DNA from: DASTOB01 sp035720425
GTDB lineage: Bacteria; Chloroflexota; Limnocylindria; Limnocylindrales; CSP1-4
Reading direction: 5' to 3'
Assembly (NCBI GenBank): GCA_035720425.1
Contig: DASTOB010000120.1
Span: 1-64,000 of the forward strand
Length of the DNA stretch: 64,000 nucleotides
How positions within the stretch are numbered: the stretch's first letter is position 1; every line of letters starts with the position of its first letter. A model generated the notes under the pieces. That model was not told where the DNA came from and made no database searches. It saw only the letters and a program-made list of their open reading frames with translations. This document shows positions 1-7,406 of this stretch, one piece after another. Both the position numbers and the translations under genes were made by a program.

Positions 1-635
1 ATGTCCCCGTCGATGACGCGCAATGCCGTATTCGTTCCGGCGAGGACGATCGACTCGACGTTTGCGGGACAGTCGGGGTGATTCCGTGGGCATAGGCCGA
101 TAACGGCCCAGCGGCTCGGCAGGTTGCCGGCGGTGGCCCAAGCTCTGATCTGGCGGCCGTCGATCTCGAAGAACCGCGCAAAGAACGCGGGATTCTGGCG
201 CTCCACGCGGACGAAGACCGACGTCGAGCCACTGATTGACGTACTTCCGGGGTAGTCGCTGCCCGCTGCGCTCGGAGGAACATCGACCCAGATCGACCAC
301 CCATTCTCCTGGTATGGCGCTCCTTGGCCCGTGTCGCCAGTCGGTGGGTTGCCGGATGGCGCAAAGGTCAGTCCCATCTGCCGTCGCAGGGACTCCCAGG
401 CAGCGGTCCGGGCATCCGCTCGGTCCTGGTTCGTAATGGGACGCGTCATGTGGACGCTGCCAGCCAGGGAGGCGGCATCGGCGATGTTTTGGTACTGACG
501 ACGGGCGAGTAAGTATGTGCCGTAGTCAACGGCAAGGGCCGTGAACCCGAGCAAGACGACAAGGAACAGCGCACCGATGGCGAGAACCTGACCGCGCTCA
601 TACCGGGGTTGGGCCAAAGCGAAGGCTGATCGCAT
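1..635 (-). CDS. TadG-like Flp pilus-assembly protein (C-terminus off window)
   Basis: Open frame from ATG at 635 down to the window edge, so the C-terminus is missing (at least 211 residues seen). The N-terminus carries a short charged stretch, the R-G-Q-V-L-A-I-G motif, one hydrophobic helix (about residues 15-37) and then Y-Q-N-I-A-D-A-A-S-L-A-G, the hallmark of the TadE/TadG-like (vWA-less Flp assembly) family. These proteins are anchored by the N-terminal helix with the remainder outside the membrane and act with the Tad pilus secretion machinery. The start lies 2 bases after the stop of the upstream TadE gene (TGAACATG), so the genes are co-transcribed and probably translationally coupled. 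The family assignment is secure; the exact role is not. Confidence 0.85.
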   Translation of the reverse strand, partial: MRSAFALAQPRYERGQVLAIGALFLVVLLGFTALAVDYGTYLLARRQYQNIADAASLAGSVHMTRPITNQDRADARTAAWESLRRQMGLTFAPSGNPPTGDTGQGAPYQENGWSIWVDVPPSAAGSDYPGSTSISGSTSVFVRVERQNPAFFARFFEIDGRQIRAWATAGNLPSRWAVIGLCPRNHPDCPANVESIVLAGTNTALRVIDGD

Positions 636-637
636 GT

Positions 638-1225
638 TCAGGGACACGTGGTGAACCCTCCGCTCGCCGAGTTCGACCGATTCGGTCCCTCGACTCGCAT
701 TTCCTCGATCGCGGCGAGTTGCCACGTATCGCTGTTGCTGAATAGTCGACCGACGAGCGGAATGAACAGGGGATGTCGGTAGACGACGGCCACGCGAACC
801 CGGACAGAGAAGGTGCCATCTCCATTGTCGGAGCGGCAATAGCCGACTCCAGTACCGGTTCCGGCGAGCGCCCAGCTACCGCAGCTCGAGAGCCCGCCGG
901 TGCCAGACGTCAGATTCGACGCGCGATACCCAGGGAGGTACTGAAGCAGGTTGATGCCGACGAGCCGGTTGTACACGGTGGCCGCATTGGTCCCGGCCGT
1001 AGCACACGACCCGGAGACGAACGTGTCCGGCGTGGGGAGCGTCGATGCGTACCGCGCTGCTTCGCGTGCCGCATTCGTCATACCGTTCTGTCCGGCAAAC
1101 AGGAATCCGAGCTGGATGATTCCGAACAAAATCAGGAAGAAGAGCGGAGCGATGAGCGCGAACTCGGGTAGGGCTTGGCCGCCCTCCGATGGCCGGCGCT
1201 CGCGCAAGCGAGTCATGTTTGGCAT
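638..1225 (-). CDS. TadE-like pseudopilin/pilus assembly protein
   Basis: 195 residues. After a basic leader comes G-G-Q-A-L-P-E-F-A-L, a hydrophobic helix (about residues 22-45) and A-A-R-E-A-A-R-Y-A-S, the TadE signature. TadE proteins are prepilin-like minor pseudopilins processed at the G/xxxxE site and needed for Flp/Tad pilus biogenesis. The start at 1225 overlaps the end of the upstream TadE gene by 13 bases; ATG 1216 is an alternative that still overlaps. It forms a three-gene unit with the TadE gene upstream and the TadG-like gene downstream. The rest of the protein is a low-similarity extracytoplasmic domain. Confidence 0.87.
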   Translation of the reverse strand: MPNMTRLRERRPSEGGQALPEFALIAPLFFLILFGIIQLGFLFAGQNGMTNAAREAARYASTLPTPDTFVSGSCATAGTNAATVYNRLVGINLLQYLPGYRASNLTSGTGGLSSCGSWALAGTGTGVGYCRSDNGDGTFSVRVRVAVVYRHPLFIPLVGRLFSNSDTWQLAAIEEMRVEGPNRSNSASGGFTTCP

Positions 1226-1788
1226 TGCGACCCGGTCACGTTCAGCGGGGGTTCGGGTGGATTATCGACCCGGAGCTCGATCGTGCTCGTTATCGAGTAG
1301 AGCCCATCCGGTGTCCCGTCGGCCGCATCGATGATCAACGAGATCAATGGCACCACTAACGGATGGCCGTATGTGGCCGTGACGCGGACCCGGACCTCGA
1401 CCGGCAGGGTCGGGTCGCTCGCCGGTGCGTAACACACCTGCGCCGCAAGGTTTCCGGCGTTGTACGGGACGACATGGTCAGCCAATGAGGTTCCGAGGAA
1501 GGAACGCGTGGCTGTCGCGCTTGATGCAGCCGTCGCGTCAGTGTTTGCCACCAGCGTTGACCCGTAGCGGGCGGCGTCGCGTACTCCGTTGGTCAGGCCG
1601 ATCTGCGCGTTATAGAGCAGGGCGAACTGCAGGATGCCGAGCAACATCAGCAGCAATGGGATCGCGGCGACCGCGAACTCTGCCAAGGCTTGCCCGTTCG
1701 CCGCGTGACGGGTGCGGCGGGCGCCGGGTCGGCGCCAGGTGATCTGCATATGTCGGAGCCAGCCCCCCGGGCGCGTGGATAGGACCAT
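1213..1788 (-). CDS. TadE-like pseudopilin/pilus assembly protein
   Basis: 191 residues from ATG 1788. G-Q-A-L-A-E-F-A-V followed by a hydrophobic helix and D-A-A-R-Y-G-S shows a TadE pseudopilin. This is the first gene of the 5'-most part of the left Tad cluster. ATG 1749 would give a leader of about 20 basic residues before the helix, closer to the usual TadE length, so the true start may be 1749; neither start has a convincing Shine-Dalgarno sequence. It is a paralogue of the genes at 638-1225 and 3341-3778. Confidence 0.83.
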   Translation of the reverse strand: MVLSTRPGGWLRHMQITWRRPGARRTRHAANGQALAEFAVAAIPLLLMLLGILQFALLYNAQIGLTNGVRDAARYGSTLVANTDATAASSATATRSFLGTSLADHVVPYNAGNLAAQVCYAPASDPTLPVEVRVRVTATYGHPLVVPLISLIIDAADGTPDGLYSITSTIELRVDNPPEPPLNVTGSQCQT

Positions 1789-1929
1789 CCGACTATGCCG
1801 AGAGGACCTTGCCGACCACCTTGCGCAGGGGAGTCAAAGCGTCGACAGCGCGCACCGGTCCGGACGCCGCGCCAGCGCCAGTACGACTCTCCCATTCCCG
1901 CGGGCGCCAACGACACCGACACTCTTGCC

Positions 1930-2169
1930 ATGCAGAAGCGCGTCGCGGCCGCCGTCCTCTGGCTCCTCGCAGGGTGGACGGCCGGATCGTTCCTCACCTT
2001 CACGATCGGCGTGAGCCCGCTGCTCGGACCCATCCTCGGCATCGCGGGCGCGGCGCTCTTCGCCGGTGACCCGCGCCGGATCATCTGGACTCAGCGTGCC
2101 GAGGCTGCCTCGGCCGAGTCGACCGCTGCAACGAGCCCGCGCCGGCGTCGGATCCCCGACCCGGCCTGA
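1930..2169 (+). CDS. Small two-helix membrane protein, hypothetical
   Basis: 79 residues, the only plus-strand gene in the Tad region. Two hydrophobic segments (about residues 5-22 and 28-46) are separated by a short turn and followed by a charged tail rich in Arg, Ala and Ser, so it is a small inner-membrane protein of unknown role. A longer in-frame reading from 1795 exists but has no membrane or domain character before residue Met at 1930. GACACT at 1918-1923 lies exactly 6 bases before this ATG, the same spacing as the leaderless-looking starts elsewhere in the window, which supports 1930. Not recognised as a named family. Confidence 0.6.
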   Translation: MQKRVAAAVLWLLAGWTAGSFLTFTIGVSPLLGPILGIAGAALFAGDPRRIIWTQRAEAASAESTAATSPRRRRIPDPA

Positions 2170-2225
2170 CGCCACACGGCGCCGGCCAAGCGGCGCCGGC
2201 CGCAGCCGACCAGCACACAAAGAGG

Positions 2226-2262
2226 AAAACGGGGCGCGCCCCTTGAGGCAACGCCCCGTTTT
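2226..2262. terminator. Bidirectional intrinsic terminator
   Basis: Perfect 11-bp inverted repeat AAAACGGGGCG (2226-2236) / CGCCCCGTTTT (2252-2262) with a 15-base loop. The A-run on one side and T-run on the other make it an intrinsic terminator in both directions, fitting its place between the convergent small membrane gene and the TadG-like gene. Confidence 0.85.
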
Positions 2263-2324
2263 CGCGATTCACGCGGGAGCCGGCGCGGCGTCCCGCAGCG
2301 AGCAATCGCCGGACTGAACCGGGC

Positions 2325-3344
2325 CTAGCGAACCAGGCCCATGAAGAACACGCTGTCCCCGGGACCCGGCGCGGAGCCGTACCCGGCGGGCACGGTCGGC
2401 AGCGGGTAGTACTCGACGAATCGACCGGTCAGCTCGTCGATCGCGGGCTGCGACTTGGCGGTGATGACGAACGCCGCGAGACCGACGACGCAGTACTCGA
2501 AGCTGTTGCCCTGACCCTCGACCCCGTCGCTGTCCGGATCGCCCGAACACCCGGGACCCCAGATCGGGATGAGGACGGTCGCCTGGTTGTCGATCCAGAA
2601 CTGGACGCAGTCGCGAACGATGTTCGCGTTCGTCGCGCCCGGGTCGCCGTCGATCCAGGCCGGGAAGGTGATCTCGGTGTTGTCCGGCGTGCAGATGCTG
2701 TTGCCGAGCGTCGGCGCGTCGTTCGAGCCGGTCCACGACAGCCAGCCGAAGTTCCCCGGCCCGTCCTTGCCGACCGAAAAGGCGTAGACCTGGTCTGGCA
2801 GGAAGTTGGCCGGCGGATTGGCCGCGATCGGCAGGACCTGTCCCGGCGGCAGCACGTCGACCGATGCCGTCAGCGCAGTCGCCGTCGTTCGGACGTCCCA
2901 CGCGGGCTGGTTGATGAGCGACAGGAAGAACGTACGCGGCAGCCGATTGACGTCGACCCGAACGCCCTGCGCGCCGTTGGCGATCGCGCCGCTGTCGACC
3001 ACCGGCCCGAGGTCGAGCTCACCGGTCCCGTTCGGTCGGACGTACTCCGCCGTCCACGTGCACGGCGTCGGGCTCGACGGCGCACAGCCGTTCGCGGTGA
3101 GACTGGCGACGATCGCGTCGTACACGTCTGATCCGGTTCGGCCGCCCTTGATGTAGTGGTCGGCGATGACCTTCGTGCCGGCCATCGACGCGAGGTCGGA
3201 CTGGTTCTGCGCGGTCCGCCGCTGGAGGAAGGCCATCCCGCCGTCGATGACAAGGCCGACGGCGATGAGCAGGACGACGAGACCGCCGGCGAAGATGGCG
3301 AGGATCTGGCCGCGCTCCGCCGATCGAGATCGGGACGCATTCAT
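2325..3344 (-). CDS. TadG-like Flp pilus-assembly protein
   Basis: 339 residues, last gene of the right Tad cluster. R-G-Q-I-L-A-I-F-A-G-G-L, one hydrophobic helix (about residues 14-34), then Q-R-R-T-A-Q-N-Q-S-D-L-A-S-M-A-G define the TadE/G-like family. The long C-terminal part is extracytoplasmic, with several cysteines (for example around C-T-P-D-N-T and G-C-S-G-D-P-D-S-D-G) that could form disulphides, and an acidic D-P-D-S-D-G loop that might bind calcium. The start ATG 3344 overlaps the stop of the upstream TadE gene (ATGA), which is why it is preferred over an in-frame Met at 3467. Confidence 0.85.
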   Translation of the reverse strand: MNASRSRSAERGQILAIFAGGLVVLLIAVGLVIDGGMAFLQRRTAQNQSDLASMAGTKVIADHYIKGGRTGSDVYDAIVASLTANGCAPSSPTPCTWTAEYVRPNGTGELDLGPVVDSGAIANGAQGVRVDVNRLPRTFFLSLINQPAWDVRTTATALTASVDVLPPGQVLPIAANPPANFLPDQVYAFSVGKDGPGNFGWLSWTGSNDAPTLGNSICTPDNTEITFPAWIDGDPGATNANIVRDCVQFWIDNQATVLIPIWGPGCSGDPDSDGVEGQGNSFEYCVVGLAAFVITAKSQPAIDELTGRFVEYYPLPTVPAGYGSAPGPGDSVFFMGLVR

Positions 3345-3778
3345 TGGTTCACCGTGACCCGTGCGGTTGAGCTGACGTTGACGGTGCCGACGAGCTGGCC
3401 GATGACCGGGGTGAACATCGAGACCGGGCTCGACACGGACACGAGGAGGAAATCGGTCGACCGGCACGCGGTGACGATCAGGCCGTTGCGCTCGCAGGCG
3501 ACCGATACGGTGGGCTGGGGGACCGCGGCCATGATCGACAGGGTGTGTGCGCCCACGTCCGTGCGCGCCGCGGCGGTGGCCGATCGGCCCTGGACGGCGC
3601 CGTAGCGGGCGCCCTCACGGGCCGCCTGCGAGATGGCGTTGTTGACGTAGACGAGGCGGCCGATGTCGATGAGGCCGAACAAGAGGAGCAGGAAGATCGG
3701 GATGGCCAGGGCGAACTCGGCGACGGCCTGGCCGGGCGACCGATGACGACGGGGGGCGAACCACGACCGGCCGCTCAT
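3341..3778 (-). CDS. TadE-like pseudopilin
   Basis: 145 residues. Basic leader, G-Q-A-V-A-E-F-A-L, a Leu-rich helix (about residues 25-46), then A-A-R-E-G-A-R-Y-G-A: a textbook TadE. Start and stop overlap both neighbours by 4 bases (ATGA at 3775-3778 and 3341-3344), so the three genes of this cluster are translationally coupled. Confidence 0.88.
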   Translation of the reverse strand: MSGRSWFAPRRHRSPGQAVAEFALAIPIFLLLLFGLIDIGRLVYVNNAISQAAREGARYGAVQGRSATAAARTDVGAHTLSIMAAVPQPTVSVACERNGLIVTACRSTDFLLVSVSSPVSMFTPVIGQLVGTVNVSSTARVTVNQ

Positions 3779-4608
3779 TTCGTCGTCACCGTCTGGGTGA
3801 TCGTGTTCGAGCCGAACGAGTTCGTGACCGTCAGCGAGACCGAGTAGGCGGTCGCCTGGAGGGGGAACGCGTGACTGGGGCTCTGGGCGGTCGACGTCGT
3901 CCCGTCACCGAAGCCCCACGCCCACGCCGTGATCGTGCAACCGGCGGCGGTCGACGACGTATCGGCGAAGACGACCGGCCGATTCCGGTTCTGCTGGCTC
4001 CACGTGAAATTCGCCGCCGGCGCGATCGCGCAGCCGGGCGGAGGCGGAGGCGGCGGGGGTGGCGGGTTGCCGTTCGTCGGCATCGGGAACGGCGTCGCAT
4101 TCGGGTCGAACGCCTCGTTGAGGACGACCGATGTGGCGATCGATGACAGGGTCAGCGAGCTGCCGAGGATGGGCGAGAGGAGCGGCGTGAGGAGCGCGAA
4201 CTGATGGGTCACGCCAACCCGGTACCGGTCGTCCTCGACGCACGCGGAGAGCGCCTTCGTGGCCCCGGTGACGGCATCGAGGCACTCGATCGACGGGGTC
4301 CCGATCGTCACGCCCGGCAACTCGTTGCGGACGTGCCAGTCGACCGTGTTCGGGTCTGCGCAGCCCGTCTTCGGCACGTCGCAGAGCGGGTTTCGGGCGC
4401 CGTAGAAGGCGCCTTCCTTGGCCGCGTTCTCGATCGACACGTAGGCGTTGAACAGGCGCCCAAGGTCGATCGCCGCACCGACGATGACGAGGAAGACGGG
4501 CAGGACGATGGCGAGTTCGACGAGCGCCTGGCCGCGGGCGCGCCGAAGCCGCTCGCGTACAGGCGGACGTCCTCGCCCGGCGGCCCTCGGCCGCGGAGAG
4601 GCAGACAT
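3775..4608 (-). CDS. TadE-like pseudopilin fused to a PKD domain
   Basis: 277 residues from ATG 4608 (an in-frame ATG at 4668 would add a leader without family features). G-Q-A-L-V-E-L-A-I plus helix and A-A-K-E-G-A-F-Y-G-A show TadE. After about residue 180 comes a proline run (10 consecutive Pro), then a PKD fold domain recognisable by the W-G-F-G-D-G-T-T-S motif and a closing T-V-T-N-S-F-G-S. PKD domains are Ig-like surface modules used for polymer or protein binding, so this pseudopilin probably displays an adhesive domain. It heads the three-gene cluster and lies about 135 bp downstream of the histidine kinase gene on the same strand. Confidence 0.85.
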   Translation of the reverse strand: MSASPRPRAAGRGRPPVRERLRRARGQALVELAIVLPVFLVIVGAAIDLGRLFNAYVSIENAAKEGAFYGARNPLCDVPKTGCADPNTVDWHVRNELPGVTIGTPSIECLDAVTGATKALSACVEDDRYRVGVTHQFALLTPLLSPILGSSLTLSSIATSVVLNEAFDPNATPFPMPTNGNPPPPPPPPPPGCAIAPAANFTWSQQNRNRPVVFADTSSTAAGCTITAWAWGFGDGTTSTAQSPSHAFPLQATAYSVSLTVTNSFGSNTITQTVTTK

Positions 4609-4743
4609 CGCTATGACCCCCGGCGGTATTTGTCCGGGCCTGGTCGGCCCACCCGGACGATACCGCATCCGACCTTGCGATGAACCTTGCAGTGGCGCGT
4701 TGCCGCACCGCGGTTGCCGCCGGTGCGCGGAGGTCAGGTGTGG

Positions 4744-6285
4744 TCAGGCCTCGTCCGGCGGCTCGCCCGGCAGGTAGATGCTGAACGCCGCGCCGCGACC
4801 GGCCATCGCCGGTTCGAGGACGAGGTCGCCGCCCATCGCGCGGCACAGCTCGCGCGACACATAGAGGCCGATCCCGCTGCCCTCGCCGGTCCGCTCATCC
4901 GCCCCGCGGACGAACCGGCCGAACAACCGCGGTCGGTCCTGATCGGCCACGCCCGGTCCCCCGTCCTCGATCGTCAGGCGCAGGCGATTGCCCCCGGTCA
5001 CCGCGATCTCGGCCTGGATCGGTGTGCGGCCGCCGTACTTGACGGCGTTGTCGAGGAGCGCCCATAGGACCTGGTCGAGTTGGTCGCCGTCGGCCACGGC
5101 GAGCCAGCCACCGGCCTGGTCGTCGACGGTGAACCCGGTCTCACCGGCACCGAGCGCCTCCCACGCGCGTCGCACGCGCGGCGCGAGCGCGAGCACCTCC
5201 GCCCGTGGCTTGAGCGCACCCGATTCGAGGCGAGTCACGGTGAGGAGCTGGCGGACCATTCGGGACAGCCGCTCCGACTGCTCGGCGATGATCCCGAGGC
5301 GCCGGTCCGGGCGATCGCCGGCAAGCTGCTCGGCGTAGGCCCGGATGCTCGTCAGCGGCGTCTGGAGGTTGTGACTGACGCCGCGCAGGAAGTCGTCCTT
5401 GGCGGCGTCGAGCTCGAGCAGCTGGACGTTCTGCGCTTCGACCCGCTCGAACAGCTGCGCATTGCGGATCGCGATGGCGACCTCGCTCGCGAACAGCTCG
5501 AGCAGGTCCTGGTCGGCTCGTTCCCAAGCGCGAGTTGCCGGTAGCCGGCCGACGAGCACGCCGATCGACTCGCCCCCGGCCCGCAGTTCCGCCCGGACCG
5601 GGCGGGGATCGCCGGGCACGACCTCCTCGATCGGGATCTCGCGCGGGTCGACGAGGTGGACGGCGGCGTCGATCATGCCGAACGCCGCCCTGGCGTCGAG
5701 GGCGGCGCGACCGGCCAGGAAGTCCACGCCGTCGCGCGGCGACATCGTGGCCGTCGCCTCGAGGATGCGGCCGAGCTCGCGGTTGCGCCGCTCGAGGTCC
5801 GCGGCGAGGCGGTTGTGACTGTCGGCCAGGCGAGCCAGCTCGTCCTCGCCGGACACGACGATCGGCTGGGAGAGGTCGCCCGCCGACGCCCGATCGACGG
5901 CGGCGGCGATTGCCCGAAGTGGCGCGGTGAGGCTCGCCGCGACGAGATACGCGACGACGACCGCGAGGAGCGCCGCGATTGCGATCGCGAACAGGAGCAG
6001 GAGCCCGGTGACGTCCGGCGATACGCCGCCGGTCGACGTCGCGACGACCACGGCGCCGAACGTCGCGAGCGGCAGGATCGCGACGAGGATGAGGGCGAGG
6101 GTGAGGCGAGCGCGGAACGACAGCGGCGGACCGAGGCGGATCGGTTCCGGCGGCGCGTCGGCCGATTCGACGGGGTCGACGGGGGCGGGGTGGGCGGCCG
6201 TTTCGGCATCGCGGAGCGCCGCCGCCGCGGCCTCTCGCGACAGGAGCGGAGTCGGGTGGTCCGGACGTGTCGGCCCGTCGGTCAC
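4744..6285 (-). CDS. HAMP-GAF sensor histidine kinase
   Basis: 513 residues. A Pro/Ala-rich cytoplasmic leader precedes two membrane helices (about 62-83 and 94-117), a HAMP domain, a GAF-like sensor region (about 175-285), a HisKA domain with the phospho-acceptor His in G-V-S-H-N-L-Q-T-P (about 310), and a C-terminal HATPase with N box D-N-A-V-K-Y-G and G box G-S-G-I-G-L-Y. The two helices have almost no periplasmic loop, so the input is probably intramembrane or cytosolic. Start is GTG 6285, which overlaps a tiny upstream frame by GTGA. It forms a two-component pair with the response regulator immediately upstream; the Tad genes downstream are candidate targets. Confidence 0.92.
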   Translation of the reverse strand: MTDGPTRPDHPTPLLSREAAAAALRDAETAAHPAPVDPVESADAPPEPIRLGPPLSFRARLTLALILVAILPLATFGAVVVATSTGGVSPDVTGLLLLFAIAIAALLAVVVAYLVAASLTAPLRAIAAAVDRASAGDLSQPIVVSGEDELARLADSHNRLAADLERRNRELGRILEATATMSPRDGVDFLAGRAALDARAAFGMIDAAVHLVDPREIPIEEVVPGDPRPVRAELRAGGESIGVLVGRLPATRAWERADQDLLELFASEVAIAIRNAQLFERVEAQNVQLLELDAAKDDFLRGVSHNLQTPLTSIRAYAEQLAGDRPDRRLGIIAEQSERLSRMVRQLLTVTRLESGALKPRAEVLALAPRVRRAWEALGAGETGFTVDDQAGGWLAVADGDQLDQVLWALLDNAVKYGGRTPIQAEIAVTGGNRLRLTIEDGGPGVADQDRPRLFGRFVRGADERTGEGSGIGLYVSRELCRAMGGDLVLEPAMAGRGAAFSIYLPGEPPDEA

Positions 6286-6320
6286 GAGTCGGTCATGAAG
6301 TCGGTCATGAAGTCGGTCAC
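6282..6320 (-). repeat. Fourfold duplicated translation start (12-bp units)
   Basis: Read on the minus strand, the spacer between the response regulator and the kinase holds four copies of a start codon followed by ACCGAC: GTG at 6320, ATG at 6308, ATG at 6296, GTG at 6285, spaced 12, 12 and 11 bases. The first three share one frame that stops after 12 codons, overlapping the kinase GTG; the one-base deficit in the last unit puts them out of frame with the kinase. Confidence 0.75.
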
Positions 6321-6327
6321 GAGTGGA

Positions 6328-7056
6328 TCACGAGTCGGCCGCGGTCGAGATGAGTCGGTAGCCGATGCCGCGCACCGTGATGAGGTGGACCGGATGGTTC
6401 GGTTCGACCTCGACCTTTTGGCGGAGGCGACGCATCGTGACCCACACGTACGACGGATCGGCGTCCTCCGTCTCCGCCCAGCCGCGGGCGAGGAGGGTCT
6501 CCGTGGTCACCGTCTGGCCGAGGTTCGCGGCGAGGGCGTAGAGGAGGCGCGACTCCGTCGGCGTGAGCTGGACCGGCGTGCCACCGACGGTGGCCTCGCG
6601 CCGGTGGAGGTCGAGCGTGAGGTCCGGGCCGAGGACGAGGCTCTGGCGCGGGACGCGGTCGCCAAGGCGCTTGAGGACCCGGTTGATCCGTGCCCGCAAC
6701 TCCGGGTAGTGGTACGGCTTCGTGACGTAGTCCTCCGCGACCTCTTCGAGGAGATCCGCCTTGGAGTCGCCGGCGTCAATCGCGGACAGGACGATGATCG
6801 GGAGGTCCGCCTGGCCCTTGATCTCGCGGGCGAGGGACAGACCGTCCATGCGGGGCATCATCATGTCGATGATGAGCAGGTCCGGCCAGCTCGTCCGAAG
6901 CCGTCGGAGCGCCTCGTCGCCGTCGCGCGCCGTCTGGGTCTCGTAGCCGTCCGCGCGGAGCTGCTCGGCAAGCAGGACGAGCAGGTTGGGGTCGTCATCG
7001 ACGATGAGGATCCGCGGCGCCTGGCCGCGGTACGGGCCCGCTCCGCCGGTCAGCAT
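6328..7056 (-). CDS. OmpR/PhoB-family response regulator
   Basis: 242 residues. Receiver domain (about 14-128) with the acidic pocket V-D-D-D-P, phospho-acceptor Asp in L-L-I-I-D-M-M-M-P (about residue 59) and the conserved K in Y-V-T-K-P-Y; C-terminal winged helix (about 145-238) with the Q-L-T-P-T-E-S-R-L-L signature. It binds DNA as a phosphorylated dimer. First gene of the pair with the kinase at 4744-6285. The start ATG lies 6 bases after a TATACT box, so the mRNA is probably leaderless. Confidence 0.93.
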   Translation of the reverse strand: MLTGGAGPYRGQAPRILIVDDDPNLLVLLAEQLRADGYETQTARDGDEALRRLRTSWPDLLIIDMMMPRMDGLSLAREIKGQADLPIIVLSAIDAGDSKADLLEEVAEDYVTKPYHYPELRARINRVLKRLGDRVPRQSLVLGPDLTLDLHRREATVGGTPVQLTPTESRLLYALAANLGQTVTTETLLARGWAETEDADPSYVWVTMRRLRQKVEVEPNHPVHLITVRGIGYRLISTAADS

Positions 7057-7062
7057 GGCCCG

Positions 7063-7068
7063 AGTATA
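7063..7068 (-). promoter_or_regulatory. -10 box of the response regulator gene
   Basis: TATACT on the minus strand followed by exactly 6 bases and ATG 7056. No clear -35. The spacing places the transcription start at or next to the A of ATG. Confidence 0.6.
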
Positions 7069-7118
7069 GGTTCCTTCGTGATGGCGGCTTCGTACGTTGG
7101 CGGCTTGCGGCCGCTGGT

Positions 7119-7204
7119 CGCTCCGTTTCGGCCGCGCCCGCCCTTTCGCTCCGTTTTCGGCCGCGCCCCGCCCGATCGCTCCGTTTCGGCCGCGCCCACC
7201 CTTC
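7119..7204. repeat. Threefold 28-30 bp tandem repeat
   Basis: Three adjacent copies beginning CGCTCCGTTTCGGCCGCGCC at 7119, 7147 (one extra T and one extra C) and 7177. Copy lengths are 28, 30 and 28 bases. No coding capacity that makes sense; function unknown. Confidence 0.75.
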
Positions 7205-7406
7205 CGCTACCGCCTCGGTCGCGTCCGGGCTCGGGTATTGCTGGCGCTAATGGAATTCGACCTCAAGGTCGACGCCGCGCCCGATTCGCACACCGACGAT
7301 GCCTGCCAGCAATGGCATCGACCGCTGGAGCGGGGGAATCCCGGCCGGGGGGGCGTATCGGTCCGATTCGATAACTGCAGGCAATGTCGCCCTGCGTGGC
7401 AGGCCC

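Larger units (their letters stand above)
7057..7406. other. Non-coding spacer with repeats and hairpins
   Basis: 350 bp between the response-regulator start and the endonuclease III stop, with no credible gene. It contains the response-regulator promoter, a threefold tandem repeat (7119-7204), a hairpin GATGCC/GGCATC (7298-7303 and 7314-7319) and a long-range inverted pair ATTGCTGGC (7237-7245) / GCCAGCAAT (7305-7313). Open frames crossing it are low-complexity Arg/Pro readings of the repeat. Confidence 0.6.

Noticed and set aside
5656..7374. Long plus-strand open frame (572 codons) opposite the histidine kinase and response regulator
   Set aside because: Antisense reading of well-defined genes; Arg/Asp/Gly-rich composition, no domain, typical of GC-rich DNA.
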